A stretch of 39,513 nucleotides of DNA from an uncultured Caryophanales bacterium. GTDB taxonomy: Bacteria; Bacillota_I; Bacilli_A; RF39; UBA660. The stretch covers positions 1 to 39,513 of the forward strand of contig CAMYVT010000014.1 in NCBI GenBank assembly GCA_947302515.1, read 5' to 3'. Position 1 is the first letter of the stretch, and each line of letters starts with the position of its first letter. Made by a program: the position numbers and the translations under genes. This document shows, piece by piece, positions 34,553 to 39,513 of the stretch. The notes under the pieces are model-generated. The model was not told the DNA's origin and ran no database searches. It saw only the letters and a program-made list of their open reading frames with translations.

Positions 34553-35674
34553 TCTAGAAATATTAATTAGTAATCCAACAAGTAACATATATGATAGTAA
34601 ACTACTACCTCCATAAGATACAAAAGGTAAAGTAATACCAGTTATAGGAAGTAATCCTACAGTCATTCCAATATTTTGTATTTGTTGAAATAGTAACATA
34701 CCAATAATACCTGCAATAATAAATTTATCGGTATCATTTATTTTTCTTTTAGCTTGTAAGATAATCTGAATATCTAAATAAATAATTATTGCTAGTAAAA
34801 CTATAACTCCAATAAAACCAAAATTAGAAGCATATACTGCAAAAATAAAGTCAGTTGAAGCTTCTGGAAAATAAATAGGAGTATTATTAAAGCCATGTCC
34901 AAATAAACCAGCAGATCCAATAGCAGTTAAAGCATTCTCTAACTGTAAACCAGATCCTTCTTGCCAATTAAATATTCTTTCTAATCTATAATATATAGAT
35001 GATCCAAATATAGATATAAATATATTCTCTTTATAAAAATATAATAATAAACAAATAGTACCAATTAAAGCACCAATTGTACCAGCAATAATAAACCATC
35101 TAAGTCTAATACCAGATACAAATATCATAGATATATAAATTACTAAATATATAATTACACATCCAGTATCAGGTTGTAAAAAAGTAAGAATAGATGGAAT
35201 TAATACAATAACAAAGCTCTTAATTAAAAATAATAATTCTTCTTTCCAATTAGGATTATCATAATCACTTCTAAAATTATGAATCATAGTCGCTAAAGTA
35301 AGCATTAAAAATATTTTCATAAATTCACTCGGTTGAAAACTACCAATTCCAGGAATAGCATACCAGCATCTACTATTATTAATAGGATCAGCAAAGAAGA
35401 ATAATCCAATCAATAAAATAATACCAAAAATATATAAATACCATGTCTTTTGATATAAATATTCATTCTTTAATTTAAACAATATAATAACAAGAATCCA
35501 TCCTATTAAATACCATAATCCTTGCTTTAAAGCTAAATTACCTAAAGAAGGTGAAGTATATATTAAAGCACTTTTAATAGAAATAATACTAATAATTGAC
35601 AACAATAATATAGGTATTAATATATGTAAATTAATTTTAATGTTCTTAATAATAATACCTCCCTTCATCATCAT
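34523..35674 (-). CDS. rodA: RodA/FtsW-type SEDS peptidoglycan glycosyltransferase
   Basis: The polytopic membrane protein (about ten helices) carries SEDS signatures: RCWYAIPGIGSFQPSEF, GHGFNNTPIYFPEASTDFIFA (including the Glu-Ala-x-x-Asp region) and LPFVSYGGSSLL. SEDS proteins polymerise lipid II with a class B PBP; the FQPSE and QEGSG segments fit RodA better than FtsW. The outer bound is the first ATG (35674), giving 383 aa. However, its T and the next bases overlap a TGCTATAAT -10, and the predicted transcript begins near 35666, downstream of all three ATGs. AAGGGAGG then precedes only ATT codons (35650 best spaced, 375 aa). The start is therefore uncertain. Confidence 0.9.
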   Translation of the reverse strand: MMMKGGIIIKNIKINLHILIPILLLSIISIISIKSALIYTSPSLGNLALKQGLWYLIGWILVIILFKLKNEYLYQKTWYLYIFGIILLIGLFFFADPINNSRCWYAIPGIGSFQPSEFMKIFLMLTLATMIHNFRSDYDNPNWKEELLFLIKSFVIVLIPSILTFLQPDTGCVIIYLVIYISMIFVSGIRLRWFIIAGTIGALIGTICLLLYFYKENIFISIFGSSIYYRLERIFNWQEGSGLQLENALTAIGSAGLFGHGFNNTPIYFPEASTDFIFAVYASNFGFIGVIVLLAIIIYLDIQIILQAKRKINDTDKFIIAGIIGMLLFQQIQNIGMTVGLLPITGITLPFVSYGGSSLLSYMLLVGLLINISREKNRTYKYK

Positions 35675-35681
35675 TATAGCA
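35673..35681 (-). promoter_or_regulatory. Extended -10 promoter of rodA
   Basis: On the minus strand TGCTATAAT runs 35681-35673. Predicted transcription start is ~35666, the first base of GAAGGGAGG. Confidence 0.65.
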
Positions 35682-35736
35682 GAAAAAATAGATATAAAAA
35701 AGTGTATGTAAAAAAATGTATATTTTACAAAAAGAC

Positions 35737-35765
35737 TTGATAAAAGAAAAAAAAGAATATAAAAT
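35737..35765 (+). promoter_or_regulatory. Promoter of the T7SS accessory operon
   Basis: TTGATA (35737-35742), a 17-nt spacer and TAAAAT (35760-35765), with no TG extension. Predicted leader is about 70 nt. Confidence 0.55.
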
Positions 35766-35805
35766 TAAATCATAGGATATATGGGTTCGGTAGAACGAAT
35801 TGTTA

Positions 35806-35842
35806 ATATTCTAAAAATAATTAGGAGGTGAATTTAGAATAT
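35806..35842 (+). promoter_or_regulatory. Leader hairpin holding the ribosome site in its loop
   Basis: A perfect 8-bp inverted repeat, ATATTCTA (35806-35813) and TAGAATAT (35835-35842), encloses AGGAGGTG. The 3' strand includes the first two bases of the ATG start codon at 35841. Folding would present the ribosome site but partly hide the start codon. Confidence 0.5.
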
Positions 35843-36197
35843 GGCAGATGAAATCCAAGCACAAGTTGATTATGAAGAACAATCAGGTATAGTTCAATTT
35901 GAAGAAGCAAACCTACTTGGTAATGCTCAAAAAATAGTTAGTGCTAATGAAGACTATAGAGCAGCTTACAATGACCTAAAAAACTATTTTGAAAATACAG
36001 GAGGAGATGGTTTAGGAGAAGCTGTTTCAGATGATGCTTACGACGCAATGTTAGGTGTTTTCAACAACAATAAAGAAAATTTGGAAGCATTATTCAATTA
36101 TGTTGATGGAGTTGTAGCAGAAATTCAAAGAAGAACTAATGCTGGAGCTGGAGTAGCAGAAGAAGGCTTTAATAAAATTAGTTCAACACAATATTAA
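35841..36197 (+). CDS. T7SS-associated small helical protein (WXG100/Lap-like)
   Basis: The 118-aa protein is acidic and almost all helical, with a central Gly-rich turn (NTGGDGLGE, near residue 55) between two long helices, the hairpin plan of WXG100-like T7SS partners. There is no W-x-G. It starts a gene cluster with another small helical protein, a 151-aa protein, a DUF4176 protein and a large repeat-rich effector. In known T7SSb loci such small proteins bind the N-terminus of the effector and help export it. AGGAGGTG gives the ribosome site, placed in a hairpin loop. Role inferred from context; no family certainty. Confidence 0.65.
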   Translation: MADEIQAQVDYEEQSGIVQFEEANLLGNAQKIVSANEDYRAAYNDLKNYFENTGGDGLGEAVSDDAYDAMLGVFNNNKENLEALFNYVDGVVAEIQRRTNAGAGVAEEGFNKISSTQY

Positions 36198-36231
36198 AAT
36201 TTAATATATCTAATTTGAAGGGAGTGATATT

Positions 36232-36513
36232 ATGGCAGATAGATTCGCTGTGTCAGATGCCGGAGTTGCTGAGGCACTTAAAGTAATAGAGAAAAAGAAA
36301 GATGCTCTTTCTACTGCTATAACAGAAATAGCAGCAGCATTCACTAATACTGCACAAAACAACCAATTAACTTGGTTAAAAAATTTGATTAATGAAGAGT
36401 GGAATAGTAGAGGACAACAAAAAGTTAATAATGCAAATACTACTATGTCAAACTTTATGCGTGAATTACACGAGTCAGTTGGTATTGCTGAAGTAGTATC
36501 AGACGGACAATAA
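36232..36513 (+). CDS. T7SS-associated WXG100-like small helical protein
   Basis: The 93-aa helical protein has a turn with Trp residues (LTWLKNLINEEWNSRG, ~46-62) between two helices. The second Trp is followed by Asn-Ser instead of x-Gly, and the G comes two residues later. Size and layout match WXG100-like partners. It follows the 118-aa gene by 34 nt (AAGGGAGTG site) without a terminator, so the two are co-expressed and probably form a chaperone pair for the downstream effector. An 87-nt hairpin-rich gap separates it from the next gene. Confidence 0.65.
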   Translation: MADRFAVSDAGVAEALKVIEKKKDALSTAITEIAAAFTNTAQNNQLTWLKNLINEEWNSRGQQKVNNANTTMSNFMRELHESVGIAEVVSDGQ

Positions 36514-36516
36514 AAA

Positions 36517-36584
36517 TACATTGCTACATGCAATGTATAGTAAAAAGAGAAGGAGACTTTTCTCTCTTTCCTATGCATTGCATA
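36517..36584 (+). promoter_or_regulatory. Hairpin-rich intercistronic region, possible two-state RNA switch
   Basis: Hairpin A is TACATTGC/GCAATGTA (36517-36524, 36530-36537). Hairpin B is AAAGAGA/TCTCTTT (36544-36550, 36563-36569). A 13-nt palindrome TATGCA-T-TGCATA (36572-36584) lies just before the AAAGGAGG site of the next gene. ATGCAATG (36528-36535) can instead pair with CATTGCAT (36576-36583), so A and the palindrome compete. No T run follows A, so simple termination is unlikely. Confidence 0.5.
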
Positions 36585-36600
36585 AAAAGGAGGTTAAAAT

Positions 36601-37056
36601 ATGCCAACGTTTCCTAATGATTGCCCAAAAACATATAGAGGAGAATTAGAAACTTTTGATTACTATGATGATGGTGGTAATGCGCATTATACTACTACTA
36701 CATTATCAGAGACTGGAGAAGATGCAAAGAATATTATAGATCCATCTGAAATAGAAAGAGCAATTGAGACTTATAGAGATAATCTGGAAGCTGCATTTAA
36801 AAAGGTATCAGATCCTGTTAGACAAGTTGGTAGGGATGAACATGATAACCCTACACAAGTGTTGAATGGATTAAATGCGGGTGATAGTATTATTGCGTTA
36901 GCAGATTCAATAGACACATTAGCAAGCCCTTTGGCTGATCAAATGTCTGAATTAATTATGCCTGAGGCTGAAAGAATTTATCATGAAAAGCAAGAACAAT
37001 TTAACCATGATGCATATGATTCACTTGTAGCTCAAGGTTGTACTAATATTACATAA
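36601..37056 (+). CDS. T7SS-locus protein, unknown function
   Basis: The 151-aa acidic soluble protein has a polar N-terminal third rich in Asp, Thr and Tyr, then helices from about residue 48 on, including LADSIDTLASPLADQMSELIMP. Overall it resembles the small helical proteins that accompany T7SSb effectors, but I do not recognise a family and see no WXG. AAAGGAGG gives a strong ribosome site. A terminator follows, so it closes the first unit of the locus. It could be a third effector partner or a structural subunit. Confidence 0.55.
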   Translation: MPTFPNDCPKTYRGELETFDYYDDGGNAHYTTTTLSETGEDAKNIIDPSEIERAIETYRDNLEAAFKKVSDPVRQVGRDEHDNPTQVLNGLNAGDSIIALADSIDTLASPLADQMSELIMPEAERIYHEKQEQFNHDAYDSLVAQGCTNIT

Positions 37057-37068
37057 AAATCAGATGAC

Positions 37069-37103
37069 AAAAACAGTAAAGTGATTATTTTACTGTTTTT
37101 TTG
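37069..37103 (+). terminator. Terminator of the first T7SS unit
   Basis: AAACAGTAAA/TTTACTGTTT around an 8-nt loop, then seven T. Confidence 0.85.
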
Positions 37104-37104
37104 T

Positions 37105-37133
37105 TTGACTATTGCAAAAAAACATATTATACT
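37105..37133 (+). promoter_or_regulatory. Consensus promoter of DUF4176 gene
   Basis: TTGACT (37105-37110), a 17-nt spacer and TATACT (37128-37133). The -35 region TGTTTGACTATT is identical to that of the effector gene promoter. Confidence 0.75.
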
Positions 37134-37181
37134 TATAAAGTAAGAGAGTAGAAAGAGATATGAATAAAAGGAGGAATAAAA

Positions 37182-37577
37182 ATGGATAATCAAGAAAATA
37201 AAATTCCAGAAAAATATTTACCACTTGGAACAGTAGTTTTGTTAAAAGGTGGAAAGAAAGAGATAATGATACTAAGCTATTGTATTGTACCTACAGGAAA
37301 AACATTTGATAAAAATGGTGAAGTAAAAGATTTAAAAATGTTTGATTATGGAGCATGTGCTTATCCAGAAGGAATGATTACAAGTGATCAATTATTTGCT
37401 TTTAATCATGATCAAATTGATAAAGTATGCCATATGGGTTATCAAAGTGATGCTGGAAAAGAATTTACAAAACGTCTTAGTGAAAATCAGGAGAAAATGC
37501 AAGAAGTATTTAATGGAATAAAAGAAATGAAAGAAAAAAAAGAAGCACAAGCAAAAACAGAGAATAATGATAAATAG
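37182..37577 (+). CDS. DUF4176-family protein of T7SS locus
   Basis: The 131-aa protein matches the DUF4176 pattern: YLPLGTVVLLKGGKKEIMIL near the start, a YxxxACAYPEGM turn and FNHDQIDKVCHMGY, followed by a charged helical tail. DUF4176 proteins recur next to LXG/WXG-type effectors in Bacillota T7SSb loci; a role as effector accessory or immunity-related factor is suspected but not settled. AGGAGG sets the start, overlapped by an unrelated 9-codon frame. It has its own promoter and terminator, and the large effector follows. Confidence 0.75.
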   Translation: MDNQENKIPEKYLPLGTVVLLKGGKKEIMILSYCIVPTGKTFDKNGEVKDLKMFDYGACAYPEGMITSDQLFAFNHDQIDKVCHMGYQSDAGKEFTKRLSENQEKMQEVFNGIKEMKEKKEAQAKTENNDK

Positions 37578-37588
37578 TAAAAAAGAGT

Positions 37589-37614
37589 AAAGAAAGTAAA
37601 TTACTTTCTTTTTT
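37589..37614 (+). terminator. Terminator of DUF4176 gene
   Basis: AGAAAGTA/TACTTTCT with flanking A-U pairs and a T run. Confidence 0.8.
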
Positions 37615-37616
37615 GT

Positions 37617-37645
37617 TTGACTATTCTTTTTAACTTTAATATAAT
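37617..37645 (+). promoter_or_regulatory. Consensus promoter of the large effector gene
   Basis: TTGACT (37617-37622), a 17-nt spacer and TATAAT (37640-37645), with a leader of about 59 nt. Confidence 0.78.
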
Positions 37646-37710
37646 TAAATAGTAGAATAGTATAAAAAACTAGATGATACGATAGTACACTAGTAGTAGG
37701 AGGAATAACT

Positions 37711-39513
37711 ATGAGTGATGTTTTAGGTGGAGAAAACTGGCCATTTGAGGAGTTTTTAACAGGAATGGGTGGAGATGCAAATTTTGTATATCAAAACTAT
37801 CCTCTTGTTGAAGAATTAATGAATAGTTTAAGACAAGATATTGCTGTAAATAAAGTTGGTGAAGCAAATGCAGAGATAGATGCTGCATTATCAACTTTAA
37901 TGAGTACAAAAGGTATGGACCTTGTTTTTACGGGAGCAGCACCAACTTCTGAAATATATGGTAATGTTTTTGCAGAAATTGTTATACCTGCACTTGAAGG
38001 AGCAGCAGATTCAATACAAGCTAGATATGATGCTATTTATGATTATGAGAATCTTGAATGGTATGAACAAGTTGGATATGGTCTTGCTAATGTTTTGGGT
38101 GGCTTTACTGATGGATTCCTAAATGTATTTGAAGGTATCGCAGATTGCGGTGCAACATTATTAGGCGGAATAGTTTCAATTGGTTCTCCAGAAGCAGCGG
38201 ATGCAATTGCAGATTGGGTAGCAAGAGACATGTCAAGAGAAGTGTCAGACGATATTGTTAATGCTGTAGGATATGTAGCATCTGGTGGCGCTAATGATCA
38301 TGTAGCACAAGATATCACTGATTATGGAATGGATCAATCATGGGGAAGAATAGCTGCTAATCTTGCTGGAAATGTTGCCGGATATGTAGTTCTTGGTAAT
38401 GGACTTGGCGCTGGTTTAGGACTAACATGGGGTGCTGGCGAATTAGGAACAGGACTAATAACAGGACTAAGTGGAGCAACATGGGCAGGATCTATAGGAG
38501 CAGGATTGGTCGGATTTGGTCAAGGAAGCGAAAGAGCATTTCAACAACAAGCGGCTGCAGGAGAGGAATACAATTATTTGGCTGCGTTTGCAAGTGGAAG
38601 TGCACAAGGTACTATGCAGTTTGCAACAGGTCTAGCTTTAGGTGGAGCTGTCGATCGTTTCGCAATTTGGAGAGCTGGTGGAAACAGTGGAGGATCATCA
38701 GCAGCACAAGGTGCTGATGATTTAACTCATGGAGCAGTAGAAAACACTGATAATGCAACTAGTGAAGTAATAGAACAAGGAGCTAATAATGTAGCAGATG
38801 CAGCACAAACTGGAGATGATGTTGCAGCATCAACAACACAAAGTACTGACGATTTATTCCAAGACATTGATAATATGAATGATGCCTTTGAATTGGCTGA
38901 TGAGATAACATCAAATCCATCACAATATGTTGCAGAAGACGTACAAAGAGCTCAAGAAATTCTTGACAGAATAGATAGAGCAACAACTCCATATAGTAAT
39001 CAAGTAACAACTGCTGACGATATTCTTAATAATATAGATGAAGCTGCTAACATTAGACAGAATCCATCAGAATATTTTCCAGAAGAAGTACAATGGGCAG
39101 ATGAGTATCTTGATAGAGTCAATCAAATGGACTTTGCTGATGATGTGTTCCAAAACGCGGATCAATCTGATGCTTTCCTTGATCGTATGAGTGGATTATT
39201 TCCACAAGGAGAAAATGCTGCTGGAGCAGTTTCACAGGGTGCTAATAATGTTGCAGAAGCAGCAGCACAAAGCACTGATAATGCTGTTGAAGCAGTTTCA
39301 CAGGGTGCTAATAATGTTGCAGCAACAGCAGCACAAAGCACTGATAATGTTGCAGAAGCAGCAGCACAAAATACTGATAATGTTGCAGAAGCAGCAGCAC
39401 AAACCACTGATAATGTTGCAGAAGCAGCAGCACAAACCACTGATAATGTTGCAGAAGCAGCACAGCATACTAATGACGCAGCTAGTGCTACAAATGGAAA
39501 TGGAACTTTAAGA
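37711..39513 (+). CDS. Large repeat-rich T7SS effector-like protein (3' end beyond window)
   Basis: The open frame runs 601 codons from an ATG 7 nt after AGGAGG to the window edge without a stop. Residues 1-~150 are helical (GENWPFEEFLTGMGGD..., then AEIVIPALEGAADSIQARYDAIY). Residues 217-272 are a glycine-rich hydrophobic stretch with many GxxxG/GxG steps, like a glycine zipper. Residues ~400-490 hold two diverged copies of an NPS-(Q/E)-Y...EILDRID-type helical segment. Residues 506-585 are 22- and 11-residue repeats ending in STDNVAEAAAQ-type hendecads. No LXG or signal peptide. Promoter, partners and DUF4176 context suggest a T7SS effector whose toxin domain lies off the edge. Base composition is clearly richer in G+C than its neighbours. 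Confidence 0.7.
   Translation, partial: MSDVLGGENWPFEEFLTGMGGDANFVYQNYPLVEELMNSLRQDIAVNKVGEANAEIDAALSTLMSTKGMDLVFTGAAPTSEIYGNVFAEIVIPALEGAADSIQARYDAIYDYENLEWYEQVGYGLANVLGGFTDGFLNVFEGIADCGATLLGGIVSIGSPEAADAIADWVARDMSREVSDDIVNAVGYVASGGANDHVAQDITDYGMDQSWGRIAANLAGNVAGYVVLGNGLGAGLGLTWGAGELGTGLITGLSGATWAGSIGAGLVGFGQGSERAFQQQAAAGEEYNYLAAFASGSAQGTMQFATGLALGGAVDRFAIWRAGGNSGGSSAAQGADDLTHGAVENTDNATSEVIEQGANNVADAAQTGDDVAASTTQSTDDLFQDIDNMNDAFELADEITSNPSQYVAEDVQRAQEILDRIDRATTPYSNQVTTADDILNNIDEAANIRQNPSEYFPEEVQWADEYLDRVNQMDFADDVFQNADQSDAFLDRMSGLFPQGENAAGAVSQGANNVAEAAAQSTDNAVEAVSQGANNVAATAAQSTDNVAEAAAQNTDNVAEAAAQTTDNVAEAAAQTTDNVAEAAQHTNDAASATNGNGTLR
39337..39465 (+). repeat. 33-bp tandem repeat encoding 11-residue hendecads
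   Basis: Three full units (39337, 39370, 39403) and a 30-bp partial fourth (39436-39465) differ mainly in the first codon (agc, aat, acc, acc). Each encodes x-TDNVAEAAAQ. The near identity at DNA level points to recent expansion or frequent recombination. Looser copies extend back to about 39226. Confidence 0.9.

Noticed and set aside
36232..36578. 122-aa frame on the minus strand opposite the WXG-like gene
   Set aside because: It is a mirror of a real gene with ribosome site and context on the plus strand; its own product has no recognisable features.
37160..37189. Nine-codon frame with tandem AGG codons overlapping the DUF4176 start
   Set aside because: The AGG-AGG is simply the ribosome-binding site, and there is no good ribosome site of its own. 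A leader peptide is not supported.
272..37577. UGA read as tryptophan (genetic code 4)
   Set aside because: No gene here contains an in-frame TGA and every Trp is TGG; only absence of UGA can be stated, not reassignment.
39337..39465. Regular repeats as a CRISPR array
   Set aside because: The units are contiguous without spacers and stay in one reading frame; they are coding repeats.
39162..39511. Open frames on both strands in the effector repeat region
   Set aside because: They mirror the 33-bp repeats (low-complexity Cys/Ala or Met/Leu/Gln products), have no ribosome sites, and lie entirely inside the main effector frame.
1..39513. Insertion sequence or prophage genes
   Set aside because: No transposase, integrase or phage structural gene could be seen. 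The only mobility hint is the tRNA-Asn relic at 183-206.

Overview
The window comes from a very AT-rich, walled, low-GC Gram-positive bacterium of the Bacilli/Mollicutes-neighbour type, possibly an uncultured gut lineage. The evidence is the strong TATAAT/AGGAGG signals, dense same-strand genes each followed by a small terminator hairpin, SepF, DivIVA and RodA cell-wall and division proteins, a CpoA-like glycolipid glycosyltransferase, a T-box-controlled ileS, and type VII secretion (T7SS) partner genes. All 32 complete genes end in TAA (20) or TAG (12) and none in TGA. Every Trp codon seen is TGG, so UGA appears unused here.

Layout. 1-1057: tRNA-Asn (partial), tRNA-Glu, two small WXG100-like genes and tRNA-Ser. 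1120-8745: one giant gene resembling cyclic beta-1,2-glucan synthase. 8801-11979: three single genes (degenerate exonuclease-like protein, zinc-ribbon membrane protein, membrane-anchored metallo-beta-lactamase fold). 12020-14491: pgi, a PAP2 phosphatase and a HAD-like protein that has lost its catalytic residues. 14567-18383: RluA-type pseudouridine synthase, NagZ-like lipoprotein, thioesterase and asnS. 18423-18494: a likely independent small RNA. 18574-21709: PP2C phosphatase, a two-helix membrane protein and a HerA-like ATPase. 21822-27320: sepF, divIVA, a membrane protein, and a T-box leader with ileS, a shortened form of the Bacillus sepF-ylmG-ylmH-divIVA-ileS order. 27394-32357: an operon with a small mTERF-like protein, a 756-aa protein of twenty 26-residue helical repeats, a thioredoxin-like membrane protein, a FabG-like reductase and a YnbB-like PLP enzyme. 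32427-35674: tRNA-Arg, PrsW, a CpoA-like glycosyltransferase and, on the minus strand, RodA. 35841-39513: a T7SS accessory/effector locus whose large effector gene runs off the right end.

Most interesting points: (1) the 26-residue repeat solenoid with its small mTERF-like partner; (2) the T7SS locus with a non-LXG, glycine-zipper and 11-residue-repeat effector, its own promoter type and switch-like leader RNA; (3) mRNAs predicted to start almost on the Shine-Dalgarno sequence, including a rodA transcript whose only plausible start codons would be AUU; (4) absence of UGA; (5) an IleRS with the swapped GxHH signature; (6) a new ~72-nt RNA after asnS. All function calls rest on reading the sequence and family knowledge; no searches were run.
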